Below the pieces are notes generated by a model, which saw nothing but the letters and a program-made list of their open reading frames with translations, did not search any database and had not been told where the DNA came from. The position numbers and the translations under genes were made by a program. Positions 50,878 through 59,663 of a stretch of DNA of 64,000 nucleotides are shown here, one piece after another. Numbering within the stretch: position 1 is the stretch's first letter; the number at the start of each line of letters is the position of its first letter. Origin of the DNA: Bdellovibrionales bacterium (GTDB lineage: Bacteria > Bdellovibrionota > Bdellovibrionia > Bdellovibrionales > UBA1609). The DNA lies in the NCBI GenBank assembly GCA_019637855.1, contig JAHBUX010000001.1:767337-831336 (forward strand). Direction: 5' to 3'.

Positions 50878-51831
50878 TTAGGCCCTACCTTTTTTAGGGT
50901 CAAGACCGATATCGCGGAGGCGTTCCATGAGGAAATCGTTGGCTAGGATGTCGGGGTATTTGGCATCGGTGCCGCGGCAAGAGGGGATGCAGCTCAGCAC
51001 GGCGTCTGGGTTGGGATGCATAAAGAACGGCATCGAGTAGCGGCTGGTGTTAGGGCCGCTCGGGTTGACCACGCGATGAGTGGTGGAGGGAATCACTTCG
51101 TTGGTGATCCGCGCCAACATATCGCCCGAGTCGACAATGATGTTGTCGGGAGCCGTGTCCACCGGCAGCCAATGGCCGTCGCGAGTGAGGAGTTCAAGCC
51201 CCGAGGTCGATGCACTCACCAATAAGGTGATCAGATTGATATCCTCGTGGGCAGCGGCGCGAATGCAGTTCTTGTAGGCGCCTTCTGGAATCGGTGGGTA
51301 GTGCAGTAGACGAAGGATCGAAGAGCCGCGATCGGTCATACGAGTGAAGTAGTCACGCTCCACATCGAGCGGCATCGTCAACGCCTGCAACATAATCCTT
51401 CCGGTATCGTCCAGCGCTTGAAACATACGTTTGAACACGGGCTCGAACTCGGGCAAAGCGGTCGGCCAGATATTGTCGGCGAAGAAGGACTTCAACGGAT
51501 CGCTGGCGGGAAGCTCGCGTCCCACATGCCAGAACTCCTTCAAATCGGGATACTTGTTGTTCTTAGCATGCTCTTTACCAAACGGCGTGTAACCGCGCAC
51601 ACCGCCGCCTGCAGGGGAGATGTAGGACTCTTTGACGTCTAAAGGCAGGGCAAAAAGCCTCTCACTGAGGTTGTAGGCCTGGCGCAGCAACCCGACATCG
51701 ATGGGGTGATCTTTCAGAATGATAAAACCGTACTCTTTCAATCCGCTAAACAACTGATCGATAAAGCGGGTCTTTTCAGCGGCACTGCCCTCGGTATAAG
51801 CGCGTAAGGATAACTCAGGAACCTTCTGCAT
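50878..51831 (-). CDS. Isopenicillin N synthase-like 2-oxoglutarate/Fe(II) dioxygenase
   Basis: A 317-residue non-haem iron oxygenase. The iron ligands are H-x-D in 'AAHEDINLITLL' and His in 'IPSTTHRVVNP', and the 2-oxoglutarate-binding R-x-S is in 'TSRYSMPFFMHP'. The N-terminal 'GFIILKDHPI' region is of the DIOX_N type. The substrate is unknown; relatives act in ethylene, antibiotic or xanthine pathways. ATG at 51831 has GGGGGA six bases upstream. The gene stands alone. Confidence 0.92.
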   Translation of the reverse strand: MQKVPELSLRAYTEGSAAEKTRFIDQLFSGLKEYGFIILKDHPIDVGLLRQAYNLSERLFALPLDVKESYISPAGGGVRGYTPFGKEHAKNNKYPDLKEFWHVGRELPASDPLKSFFADNIWPTALPEFEPVFKRMFQALDDTGRIMLQALTMPLDVERDYFTRMTDRGSSILRLLHYPPIPEGAYKNCIRAAAHEDINLITLLVSASTSGLELLTRDGHWLPVDTAPDNIIVDSGDMLARITNEVIPSTTHRVVNPSGPNTSRYSMPFFMHPNPDAVLSCIPSCRGTDAKYPDILANDFLMERLRDIGLDPKKGRA

Positions 51832-51934
51832 ACTCAATCCCCCTTCACGCCGGTTGTATATCTGCCTAATTAATTGTCAAGCGGCGCTCTTCTTAAGTAT
51901 CCTTATTGAAGCTTAAACATCGAGGAGTGCAAGG

Positions 51935-52726
51935 ATGCGCGTAAGACTCTCTATCTTCACCGTGGTGACGGCTGTTTCTGTTGTGGCTTGCGGTATTAAG
52001 CCAAACACAAAAGCGCGTGAACGCGGAGGTCTTTCCGAGACGGACTATCAAGCCATCAAAGGACTCAACGCCATGTTGATGGACAATGAAGATGCGATCA
52101 GCTTGGTGTTCCATCCTAAGTCCATGGTCAGCGGCAAAGCCACGGAGATGTCCAAGGCCATCGCGGCGGGCGATTGCGTCGCCACTCGTAATGAGTCGCC
52201 AGAAGATGGCTTCGACAAAGGCAAAGCGGTGCAGGAGTTCCAGGGCTCTGACAAATGCCCGATCTACAGCAAGCGTGAATGGGAATACCGTGCGGCTAAT
52301 CGAGAGTTTCTGATGCGTCATTTCTACTATGTAAAACCCGAGCACAAGGCTTTTTATAACGCCAGCGGCGTGCGCTCGCTGAGCTCAGGCAATGGCCGGC
52401 TCTGGGTCACGCGTTTAAATGATGGCACTCAGCGCATTCTTGGCCGTAAGAACTACGAACTCTTTCAGTTGGCCGATGGTCAAAAACTAAGGGTAGAGAT
52501 TGTCACCAACCAAACTTACCGTGGTAACGCGGGCGGTGGCGCTGTGACTATAGCGATCGCAGGCAGTGGTTGGTCTCGCAGCGGTTCGGTGACATGGAAA
52601 GCATCTGATTTCTCAGATCGCACTTACATGGCCGAGAGCGGTCAGATCGAGCGTGAGAACTTCCTGGAGCTGTTTTCCTTCTTCCGTCTGGATGAAATCG
52701 TGGATAATTCCGAGCGGATGCGGTAG
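51935..52726 (+). CDS. Lipoprotein of unknown function
   Basis: A 263-residue predicted lipoprotein: signal ending V-V-A-C (Cys19). A helical N-terminal part with a cysteine pair ('GDCVATRN' and 'DKCPIY') is followed by a beta-rich C-terminal half ('GRLWVTRLNDGTQRILGRKNYELFQLADGQKLRVEIV', 'VTIAIAGSGWSRSGSVTWKAS'). No family recognised. A GAGG-type SD precedes the ATG by about 11 bases. The RNase R gene starts 12 bases after its stop, so the two may be co-transcribed. Confidence 0.78.
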   Translation: MRVRLSIFTVVTAVSVVACGIKPNTKARERGGLSETDYQAIKGLNAMLMDNEDAISLVFHPKSMVSGKATEMSKAIAAGDCVATRNESPEDGFDKGKAVQEFQGSDKCPIYSKREWEYRAANREFLMRHFYYVKPEHKAFYNASGVRSLSSGNGRLWVTRLNDGTQRILGRKNYELFQLADGQKLRVEIVTNQTYRGNAGGGAVTIAIAGSGWSRSGSVTWKASDFSDRTYMAESGQIERENFLELFSFFRLDEIVDNSERMR

Positions 52727-52738
52727 AGCTAGAATCTG

Positions 52739-55114
52739 ATGAAGAAAAGCCATCGTGAATCCGAAGGCATAGTGAAGCGCCATCCCGATGGCTTCGGTTT
52801 TTTTATTCCTGACGATACGGACCATCCCGACGTTTACATTCCCCGCCCTAGCATGAAGGGCATAATGTCTAACGACCGCGTGCGTGTGCGCATAGAGCGT
52901 GAACGTGGCGGCGAACGCTTTCGCGGCGAAATCGTCGAGGTCCTTCACCGCGCCTTTACGCGGGTGATGGGACAGTATCATGAAACTTCCCCGCACAAAG
53001 GTATCTTACTCGACAAGAGCTTCTCTTGGGGTGAGGACCTGAACGTGACGGTGCCGTCTCACTTGCAGCCGAAAAAGGGCGAGTTGGTGGTCGTGCAGAT
53101 TGAAGACTATCCGGACTCTGCTCGTGGTTTTAGCGGCAAAGTGATTTCGGTGATCGGCGATGTGGCCGATCCACTCAACGATTCCCTACGTATGCTCCAT
53201 GCGCATTCGATTCCGTTTGAGTTCAGCAAGGCCACCATGAAAGAGGCCGAAGCGCTAGCTCCCGAAGTGACGGAGCGTGATTGGGCTGGGCGCGTGGATT
53301 TACGTGGATTGCCGATCATCACAATTGATGGCAAAACGGCCAAAGATTTTGATGATGCGGTTTTGACCGAGACCACATCGCGCGGTTTTCACCTTATCGT
53401 CGCCATTGCCGACGTCAGCCATTATGTCCGCCCGGGTTCGGCTATCGATGAAGACGCCTACTTACGTGGAACGTCGACCTACTTCCCGAACTTTGTATCG
53501 CCCATGTTGCCCGAGAAACTAAGCAACGAGCTGTGCTCACTTAAGCCGCACGTGCCGCGATTGGCTTTGGTGGCGGATATGCAGCTCGACTTTCAAGGTC
53601 AGCTGCTTGAAACCAAGCTTTACGAAGCGGTCATTCAAAGTGCGGCTCGCGTGACTTATGGTGAAGCACAACAGATTTTGGAAGGACATACTCCGCAGGA
53701 GTTCCAGCATGTGGCGCAAAATATCCAGCGTTGCGCCGATCTGGCCAAAGTTTTGATGGCCAAGCGTTTGCGCGAAGGTTCGCTGGATCTGGATTTGCCG
53801 GAAACCCAAATTGAAGTGGATGAGACCGGAGTTCCGGTCGATATCATGCAGTCCGAACGCCTCTTTGCCCATCGTTTGATCGAAGAGCTGATGTTGATGG
53901 CCAACGTGGCCGTGGCTCGCTTTTTCAAAGAGCAGAATGTCGATGCGCTTTATCGCATCCACGAAGAGCCGCGCGCGGAAGCCATGCAGAACTTCGCCAA
54001 CTTCCTCAAGGCTTTTGGTTACAAGCACAAGCTGAGCGGTGGCCACTTGGCTAAAAAGATTTCGCAAGCGTTGGAGCACTTCAAAGGCCACCCTAAAGAG
54101 CATATTCTGAATATGCTGGCGCTGCGTTCGTTGATGCAGGCCAAGTACTCGCCCAACAACGTAGGGCACTTTGGGTTGGGTTTTCCAGACTACACGCACT
54201 TCACTTCGCCGATTCGCCGCTATCCGGATTTGATTGTGCATCGGCTGATCAAAGCGGTGCTATATCCGAAGAAGGGTTACAGCCTAATGTCGATGGCGGA
54301 CCTTGAGACCGCGGGCACCATGACGAGTGCCTGTGAGCAGCGCTCGGTCAAAGCCGAACGACAGATCCACTCGATCAAAAAGTCGCGCTTTATGTCGACT
54401 CACCTGGGCGAAGAGTTCGATGGAGTGATCAGCTCAGTCACCAAATTCGGTCTGTTTGTTTTGCTACGCCAGTTTGATGTGGACGGCTTGATCCGCGTTG
54501 AAGATTTGGGGGGGGATCGGTTTGATTTTGATGAGGAGACCTTGCGTTTAGTGGGCCGACGCTCGGGCATGGTCTATGAGATCGGTGAGCCCCTGCGCGT
54601 GCAGGTGGCCAGCACGGATATCGAGCTTGGTCAGATTAATTTTGTTTTAGCGGATCAGGCGGTCAAAGGCCCCGATCGTATAAAACGCCTGTTCGGCGGC
54701 CAGGAAGAAGGAAGCCCCCGCCGTGGTGGTCAGACGAGGGAAGACTCGCGTTCGCGTAGAAGCGAATCGCGACCACGTCGCGAGGACTCGCGCCGAGAGG
54801 GTGCACGCCGGGAGGACTCGCGCCCTGGAAAAAAGAAATCGCGTAAGCTTGGTTTTCAACGCCACGATAGCGGTAAGCGATTTGCTCGTTCGCATGAGGA
54901 CGAAAATGAGCGTCCGCGCGAAGACAGCGGGGGCGAGAAAGCTCCCGGCCGTCGTTTTAGCTTTAGTGAAGCTTTCAAATCACGTAAGCAGTTCAAGGTC
55001 GGTTTCGTATCCAAGTTCGCTAAGAAAAAAGACAAGGATAAGGATCAAGGAGAAGGCCGTGGCAGTGGCGGCGGCTCTGGCGGCGGCAAATCTAAGCCTC
55101 GTAGAGGCAAGTAA
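52739..55114 (+). CDS. rnr: Ribonuclease R with long basic C-terminal tail
   Basis: A 791-residue 3'-5' exoribonuclease. Cold-shock-like domains occupy about 1-140 ('GIVKRHPDGFGFFIPDD'). The RNB catalytic domain has 'TIDGKTAKDFDDAV' (Asp198 and the D-F-D-D acids) and 'FTSPIRRYPDLIVHRLI', and the S1 domain lies near 550-640 ('GEEFDGVISSVTKFGLFVLL'). From about residue 645 to the end there is a 140-residue low-complexity tail of Arg/Glu/Ser/Lys/Gly with repeated R-R-E-D-S-R units. E. coli RNase R also has a basic tail, but a shorter one. The tail may bind structured RNA or ribosomes. Confidence 0.95.
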   Translation: MKKSHRESEGIVKRHPDGFGFFIPDDTDHPDVYIPRPSMKGIMSNDRVRVRIERERGGERFRGEIVEVLHRAFTRVMGQYHETSPHKGILLDKSFSWGEDLNVTVPSHLQPKKGELVVVQIEDYPDSARGFSGKVISVIGDVADPLNDSLRMLHAHSIPFEFSKATMKEAEALAPEVTERDWAGRVDLRGLPIITIDGKTAKDFDDAVLTETTSRGFHLIVAIADVSHYVRPGSAIDEDAYLRGTSTYFPNFVSPMLPEKLSNELCSLKPHVPRLALVADMQLDFQGQLLETKLYEAVIQSAARVTYGEAQQILEGHTPQEFQHVAQNIQRCADLAKVLMAKRLREGSLDLDLPETQIEVDETGVPVDIMQSERLFAHRLIEELMLMANVAVARFFKEQNVDALYRIHEEPRAEAMQNFANFLKAFGYKHKLSGGHLAKKISQALEHFKGHPKEHILNMLALRSLMQAKYSPNNVGHFGLGFPDYTHFTSPIRRYPDLIVHRLIKAVLYPKKGYSLMSMADLETAGTMTSACEQRSVKAERQIHSIKKSRFMSTHLGEEFDGVISSVTKFGLFVLLRQFDVDGLIRVEDLGGDRFDFDEETLRLVGRRSGMVYEIGEPLRVQVASTDIELGQINFVLADQAVKGPDRIKRLFGGQEEGSPRRGGQTREDSRSRRSESRPRREDSRREGARREDSRPGKKKSRKLGFQRHDSGKRFARSHEDENERPREDSGGEKAPGRRFSFSEAFKSRKQFKVGFVSKFAKKKDKDKDQGEGRGSGGGSGGGKSKPRRGK

Positions 55115-55157
55115 ATCTCGTTGTGCCGCGTAAATAGACCTGGTACTTCTCACCTCG

Positions 55158-56705
55158 ATGTGGAGAACCTCTCGCAGTCCATTTCGTAACGTGGCCCGCC
55201 TTCGCACAATCCTGGGTGTGTTGGCGGCGCACGGCTTTCACAACGCGGTCACGCGGGTCAAGCTGGGCAACTTTATTTTGGACCGTTTGATCGCCAAAGA
55301 TCTCGAGCATCTTTCGGCTCCCGAACGCGTTCGCATGGCCTTTGAACAGCTCGGTCCGACCTTTGTGAAATTGGGACAGCTGCTTGCCACGCGCCCGGAT
55401 TTGATTCCACTCGAGTATTCACAAGAATTTCGTAAGCTGCATGATCAGGTGAGTGGTGTTCCCTTTCCCGAGATCGAAGGCATATTGGTGCAGCATTTTG
55501 GCGCTCCTTTAAGTGAGATCTTCGCTAGCTTCGATGAAGTTCCGCTGGCGGCCGCCTCGATTGCGCAAGTGCACCGCGCCCGTTTGAAGGATGGCAGTTC
55601 GGTGGTGGTCAAAGTGCAGCGCCCGGGGATTGAGCGAATCATTCAAGATGATTTGCAAATTCTGCGCGGATTGGCTGAGTTGGCAAATCGCTATATTCCC
55701 GAGATTCGGGTTTACAATCCAAAGGGCATCATCGAAGAGTTTGGCCGCTCTATGGAGATGGAGATCAACTTCGTTATTGAAGCCAACAATGTGCGCCGCT
55801 TTGCTGCGAATTTTCAAGACGATCCCGATATTAAGATCCCCAATGTGTTTTCGGCTTACACGGGCCGCCGTGTTTTGGTTTTAGAGGCTTTAGAGGGCAT
55901 TCCGCTCAGCCAAAGCGGTGCGCTGAAGCAAGAGGGCATCGAGCCAGAGGAAATTCTGAAGCGGGGCCTGCGCGCTTATATGAAGATGGTTTACTCGGAC
56001 GGCCTTTTCCACGGCGATTTGCATGCGGGCAACGTTCTGCTTCTGCCCAATAACAAATTGGGTCTGATCGATTTTGGCATCGTCGGCCGTTTGAACCGTA
56101 AAACTCAAAATGCCATCGCCAATATGTTCCTGGCTCTTGCCGAAGAGGACTATGATCGCCTGGCATATCTGTACGTGGACCTCGCGCCGTTTACGGAGCG
56201 GGTAGATACGGATCAGTTTGCCCGGGACATTCGTGATCTGATCGCGCCCTACTTTGGTCTTACTCTTAAGAATGTGAATATGGGGCGAATGCTGATGGAT
56301 TCGACGGCGGTAGCCGCCCAACACGGTTTGGTTCTGCCCTCAGAACTGGTTATGTTCTTTAAATCGATGGTGTCGCTTGAGGGCATGGGACGCATGATCC
56401 TCAAGGATTTTGATTTCCTGACCTATTCATTGGAGTTTGCCAAAGATCTTGTGCACGTGCGTATGGAGCCGAAGCGCATGTTCTCTGATGCGTCCGTAGT
56501 GGCGCGCGATATGAATTCGTTAATAAGTACATTGCCGCGTCAACTAAAACAGGTTTTGCGAAAGCTAAATGATCCAGACTTTGCGCTTCAGATTCATACT
56601 CGTGATCTGGAGACTCTACGTAAGTCCATTGACCGCGCTTCATGGATTATTTTTTGGGGTCTGCTGCTTGCCGCACTTACTCTTGGGTTGCTCCTCAGGC
56701 CGTGA
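55158..56705 (+). CDS. UbiB/ABC1 (AarF) family atypical kinase
   Basis: A 515-residue ABC1/ADCK-type protein. It has the K-x-G-Q motif ('GPTFVKLGQLLATRPDLIP'), the Ala-rich nucleotide loop 'AAASIAQVHRARL', 'VVVKVQRPG' with the ATP lysine, 'HGDLHAGN' and 'LIDFGIVG' as catalytic and DFG motifs, and a C-terminal hydrophobic hairpin ('WIIFWGLLLAALTLGLLLRP') that anchors it in the inner membrane. UbiB supports ubiquinone biosynthesis, but the family also serves other lipids; no other ubi gene is nearby. Confidence 0.93.
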   Translation: MWRTSRSPFRNVARLRTILGVLAAHGFHNAVTRVKLGNFILDRLIAKDLEHLSAPERVRMAFEQLGPTFVKLGQLLATRPDLIPLEYSQEFRKLHDQVSGVPFPEIEGILVQHFGAPLSEIFASFDEVPLAAASIAQVHRARLKDGSSVVVKVQRPGIERIIQDDLQILRGLAELANRYIPEIRVYNPKGIIEEFGRSMEMEINFVIEANNVRRFAANFQDDPDIKIPNVFSAYTGRRVLVLEALEGIPLSQSGALKQEGIEPEEILKRGLRAYMKMVYSDGLFHGDLHAGNVLLLPNNKLGLIDFGIVGRLNRKTQNAIANMFLALAEEDYDRLAYLYVDLAPFTERVDTDQFARDIRDLIAPYFGLTLKNVNMGRMLMDSTAVAAQHGLVLPSELVMFFKSMVSLEGMGRMILKDFDFLTYSLEFAKDLVHVRMEPKRMFSDASVVARDMNSLISTLPRQLKQVLRKLNDPDFALQIHTRDLETLRKSIDRASWIIFWGLLLAALTLGLLLRP

Positions 56706-56751
56706 CAACCTTAATATAAGCGAAGAATCTCCACTCATTAAGGCGGCATGT

Positions 56752-57189
56752 ATGTTCCCGGTAGATTCCAAAATTCTCATCGTCGATGATTCGAGCTTCG
56801 CGCGCACGATTTTGAAGAACTCTCTTCGCGAGATGAAGTATTGGAAGATTTTAGAGGCTCAAGATAGCAAGTCCGCGCAGGACGTTTTGGTTGAGGCGGG
56901 CCAGATCGCCGACCCCGTTCATTTGGTGATTGCAGATATTCATATGCCCGAGTATTCGGGGCTCCAGCTGCTCAAATGGATTCGTGAACGTGAGGGGTTT
57001 AAGAGTTTACCGGTGATAATCCTGACCTCCTCACAGGACAAAGGCGACATATTGGAGGCGGGCAAGCTCGGCGCCAGCCACTTCATTATCAAGCCTTTTG
57101 ATGCTGAGGCTCTGCGTGATCGCTTGGCGGCCACCTGGGCTAAGCATGGGCTGAAGTACGTAGAGTCCTTGCCTCGCGCCAATAAATAA
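56752..57189 (+). CDS. Single-domain response regulator (CheY-like receiver)
   Basis: A 145-residue receiver domain with acid pocket Asp12-Asp13 ('ILIVDDSS'), phosphorylation site Asp62 ('IADIHMPEYSG'), switch Thr92 ('ILTSSQD') and Lys114 ('FIIKPFD'). No output domain follows, so it likely acts by protein-protein contact, as CheY does at the flagellar switch. It begins 47 bases after the UbiB-type gene. No cognate kinase is nearby. Confidence 0.92.
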   Translation: MFPVDSKILIVDDSSFARTILKNSLREMKYWKILEAQDSKSAQDVLVEAGQIADPVHLVIADIHMPEYSGLQLLKWIREREGFKSLPVIILTSSQDKGDILEAGKLGASHFIIKPFDAEALRDRLAATWAKHGLKYVESLPRANK

Positions 57190-57215
57190 ACAGGTGCGGC
57201 GCTTCGGCACGCGCT

Positions 57216-57230
57216 GTCTAAACTTTAGAC
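57216..57230. promoter_or_regulatory. Perfect palindrome upstream of a 3D-domain gene
   Basis: GTCTAAA C TTTAGAC, exact 7-bp arms with a single central base, lies 57 bases before the next ATG and 27 bases past the receiver stop. The size fits a dimeric regulator site. No T-tract follows, so it is not a terminator. Confidence 0.4.
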
Positions 57231-57287
57231 GATTCAATCTAAGCCAGTGCCTTCTCGCAGGAACAGGGGTTGCTCTGCTCCCGGGGT

Positions 57288-58118
57288 ATGAGAGTCATTG
57301 TCCGCCTTTTCGTGATTATGAGTCTTGTGATTAGCGTCGACGCGCAAGCGGCCCGCACGTCACAAAAAAGGAAGCCTACCGCTCAGAAATCGAGCAAGAG
57401 CAAGGCTAAGAAGAACAAGGGTTTTCGAGTGGCCGGCAAATCTAACCTAAGCAGGAGCTCTCGTAAGACCACGTCAAACAGGAAACCAGTGCAAAAATCC
57501 ACTAAGGTTGCTGGAGAAATATGTCCTGGCTCGGCTATGTCCAATTCGATGTACTATCTTCCTAAAGAAGGTGAGACCAGGAACTTCAAAGCTGAAGTGA
57601 AAATGCAAGGTTCGGGTATCTTGAAGAACGGGGATATCATTGACTATCGCGGTAGGGTCTCGCGTACGCCAGGCGACTGCCCCACCACGGTGAATTCGGC
57701 GAGCGGAGAATGTCTGTTGCCTTATTTTTCCATCGCTGCAGATTTGCGCTATCACCGTGCCGGCGACATTATCTATGTTCCCGAAGTGGCCGAGATGAAG
57801 TTGAAGGTCAAACTGCCGCCGTCCAATGTCGAGATCATTCATCCCGGATACTTCGTCGTGCATGATACGGGTGGAGCGATCAAAGGCTCCGATCGTTTCG
57901 ACTTCTTTACCGGAACCGATAAACCGTTGGATAAAGACAATCCTTTTTTGAATATCGGAATGGCCGACAGGAAAAGCTGTAAAAATCATTTCGTGAAACT
58001 GGAGCGTAATTCGGACAAAGCCCAACAGGCGATGGCTCAGATTGAGCGCCTCACCCCCAGTGCTCACATCAGGCTGGCCAGCGACCAATCGAACGACGTA
58101 GTCACGGTGGCGCAATGA
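57288..58118 (+). CDS. Exported 3D-domain protein with Lys/Ser-rich N-terminal region
   Basis: A 276-residue exported protein. The signal peptide (MRVIVRLFVIMSLVISVDAQA) is followed by a strongly basic, Ser/Lys/Arg-rich segment (about 22-75) that could bind cell-wall or nucleic-acid polymers. A C-terminal 3D-type domain follows: 'IIHPGYFVVHDTGGAIKGSDRFDFFTG', where Asp residues match the three catalytic aspartates of MltA/YabE-like 3D domains. It may cleave peptidoglycan glycan strands. Its stop overlaps the next gene's ATG (ATGA). Confidence 0.8.
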   Translation: MRVIVRLFVIMSLVISVDAQAARTSQKRKPTAQKSSKSKAKKNKGFRVAGKSNLSRSSRKTTSNRKPVQKSTKVAGEICPGSAMSNSMYYLPKEGETRNFKAEVKMQGSGILKNGDIIDYRGRVSRTPGDCPTTVNSASGECLLPYFSIAADLRYHRAGDIIYVPEVAEMKLKVKLPPSNVEIIHPGYFVVHDTGGAIKGSDRFDFFTGTDKPLDKDNPFLNIGMADRKSCKNHFVKLERNSDKAQQAMAQIERLTPSAHIRLASDQSNDVVTVAQ

Positions 58119-58477
58119 TGAGATCACTGCTGATGACATTGTTGCTGTTTTCGCTCAGCACTTCTGCGACAGAAATTTTTATGATGGATACGGTGGAATT
58201 CAAAACTGTGCGCAACGAGAAAGCCAAGCGCGAATACATAAAGGCGATCTTAGGTCCCTTACGCGCTCTCAAAGTGAAGCAAGGCGATTTTGATGCGACG
58301 AAGTCCGATCACCACGAAGTGTATGAGTTGGTGCTCTCTAGTGAGCGTTGGTCGGAAGTGATGAAGCAAGTCGATGAGCTTTGCCTACAGGCTTCCAATG
58401 CCAAATCATGTGTTATCCTGATGAGAGTTCGCCTCGATACTTTCGATTACATCAAGCGTAATCCACGGCAGAATTGA
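58115..58477 (+). CDS. Small exported protein, coupled to the 3D-domain gene
   Basis: A 120-residue protein with a signal peptide (MMRSLLMTLLLFSLSTSA) and a mature alpha/beta part of about 100 residues with two cysteines ('DELCLQASNAKSC') that can form a disulfide. It overlaps the preceding gene by four bases, suggesting the two proteins act together. No family recognised. Confidence 0.75.
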   Translation: MMRSLLMTLLLFSLSTSATEIFMMDTVEFKTVRNEKAKREYIKAILGPLRALKVKQGDFDATKSDHHEVYELVLSSERWSEVMKQVDELCLQASNAKSCVILMRVRLDTFDYIKRNPRQN

Positions 58478-58506
58478 AAAAGCCCGGCAGTACCAGCCTA
58501 CCGGGC
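58477..58506 (-). terminator. Terminator of the first flagellin gene
   Basis: GCCCGG plus three further pairs against CCGGGC, 7-base loop, then five T on the minus strand. It begins 31 bases past the flagellin stop and overlaps the end of the converging gene. Confidence 0.88.
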
Positions 58507-58537
58507 GTCAAAACATTCTAGACTATTGAAACAAGAC

Positions 58538-59371
58538 CTAACCCAACAGCTTGAGAGCCACTTGCTGCGCTTGATTCGCTTGGCCCAGTACGGATACACC
58601 GGCTTGGGTCAAAATCGAGTTGCGCGTCAGTTCGGCCGTCTCTTCTGCAACATCGGCGTCACGAATACGCGAGTTGGCAGCGGACAAGTTCTCATGCGCG
58701 ATCGCCAGGTTCGAGATCGTGGACTGAAGTCGGTTTTGCATGGCACCGAAGTTGGCGCGCATAGCGTTTACCGAAATCATGGAGTTATCCACGGTTCCCA
58801 AGCTCTGCTGAGCTTGCTCTTTGGTGGCCAAAGACTCGGCAGTGAGTCCAAGGCTTTCCAAAGAGGAGTTGGCGGCCGAAGCATTGAAGCTAATGCGATC
58901 TTTGAACGGGTCGTTGTGGGTTCCGACTTGGATGTCGAAAATCCCGCCCGTACCATTCAAAAGGTCGCGGCCGTTGAACTCAGTGACTTCAGCGATACGC
59001 TGAATCTCTGACTTCAATTGTTGGTATTCGACGTCGAGAAAGCGTCTCTCCGTCTCACCGACAGTATCTGAAGCCGCTTGCACACCGAGTTCGCGCAAAC
59101 GAATTAAGATACTCGAGATCTCATTCAAACCACCTTCGGCGACTTGAACTAGCGAGACACCGTCTTCGGAGTTTCGCGAGGCTTGTTTCATTCCGCGGAT
59201 TTGACCCCGCAGATTTTCGCTTATGGCCAAACCCGCGGCATCGTCAGCAGCTTGGTTAATTCTGTAACCCGAGCTGAGGCGAGCGAGGGAACGGTCCATC
59301 TGCAGACCCGTCCTGCGCAAGCTTTGTTGCGCATTGATGGACGCCACGTTAGTGGATATCCGTAAAGGCAT
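58538..59371 (-). CDS. fliC: Flagellin (first copy)
   Basis: A 277-residue flagellin consisting only of the conserved D0/D1 parts: N-terminus 'MPLRISTNVASINAQQSLRRTG', 'LSSGYRINQAADDAAGLAISENLRGQIRGMKQASRN' and C-terminus 'AEETAELTRNSILTQAGVSVLGQANQ...ALKLLG'. The surface-exposed D2/D3 region is short (about 120-170). It polymerises into the flagellar filament. ATG at 59371 has AAGGAGG six bases upstream. The leader has two hairpins and a mini-ORF. A second flagellin lies 1.7 kb upstream on the same strand. Confidence 0.97.
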   Translation of the reverse strand: MPLRISTNVASINAQQSLRRTGLQMDRSLARLSSGYRINQAADDAAGLAISENLRGQIRGMKQASRNSEDGVSLVQVAEGGLNEISSILIRLRELGVQAASDTVGETERRFLDVEYQQLKSEIQRIAEVTEFNGRDLLNGTGGIFDIQVGTHNDPFKDRISFNASAANSSLESLGLTAESLATKEQAQQSLGTVDNSMISVNAMRANFGAMQNRLQSTISNLAIAHENLSAANSRIRDADVAEETAELTRNSILTQAGVSVLGQANQAQQVALKLLG

Positions 59372-59373
59372 TG

Positions 59374-59388
59374 TTATCCTCCTTGCAT
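59374..59388 (-). CDS. Leader mini-ORF before flagellin (M-Q-G-G-stop)
   Basis: ATG-CAA-GGA-GGA-TAA is preceded by its own AAGGAGG (59402-59396, 7-base spacing). The GGA-GGA codons are the flagellin SD, and the stop ends two bases before the flagellin ATG. Ribosomes translating it would sit on, then release next to, the flagellin start. The second SD copy may instead be a chance duplication. Confidence 0.4.
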   Translation of the reverse strand: MQGG

Positions 59389-59407
59389 TCCACATCCTCC
59401 TTGATGC

Positions 59408-59443
59408 GTGCCATCCGTTGGCACAAGGGCACGTTCTGTGCCC
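59408..59443 (-). promoter_or_regulatory. Two tandem hairpins in the flagellin leader
   Basis: GGGCAC/GTGCCC (59427-59443, 5-base loop) and GTGCCA/TGGCAC (59408-59424, 5-base loop) are perfect 6-bp stems between the sigma-28-like promoter and the first SD. They may stabilise the mRNA or bind a regulator. Confidence 0.6.
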
Positions 59444-59469
59444 CAATTGTTATTTCGCTTCTATGTCTC

Positions 59470-59497
59470 AGATCGGCAATTCTTGCCGTCAAAATGA
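59470..59497 (-). promoter_or_regulatory. fliC: Sigma-28-like promoter of the first flagellin gene
   Basis: GCCGATCT (minus strand 59477-59470) matches six of eight positions of the sigma-28 -10 consensus GCCGATAA. The -35 region (TCATTTTG at 12-base spacing) is a weak match. It predicts a leader of about 90 bases. Confidence 0.6.
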
Positions 59498-59663
59498 GAC
59501 GGTCCAGTGCCAGAATGAGAAATTCTGGTCCTTGGTTTGAGACGTTTCTTCCTCTGAGGCGTCGATCTGTCAGGCGATTCGACTAGTTGGTGGACGGGTG
59601 AGTGAACGCTGGAAAGCAAGATGCTCGGGGCTGGGTGCGGGGTTTGCTCCTCTTAATTCTCGA

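Noticed and set aside
51855-51880. TTGACA and TATACA on the minus strand as a promoter for the oxygenase gene
   Set aside because: Spacing is 14 bases, too short for a sigma-70 promoter, and no better pair was found.
57217-57238. TAAACTTT as the -35 of a sigma-28 promoter before the 3D-domain gene
   Set aside because: No GCCGATAA-like box occurs at 10-12 bases; the match is part of a palindrome.
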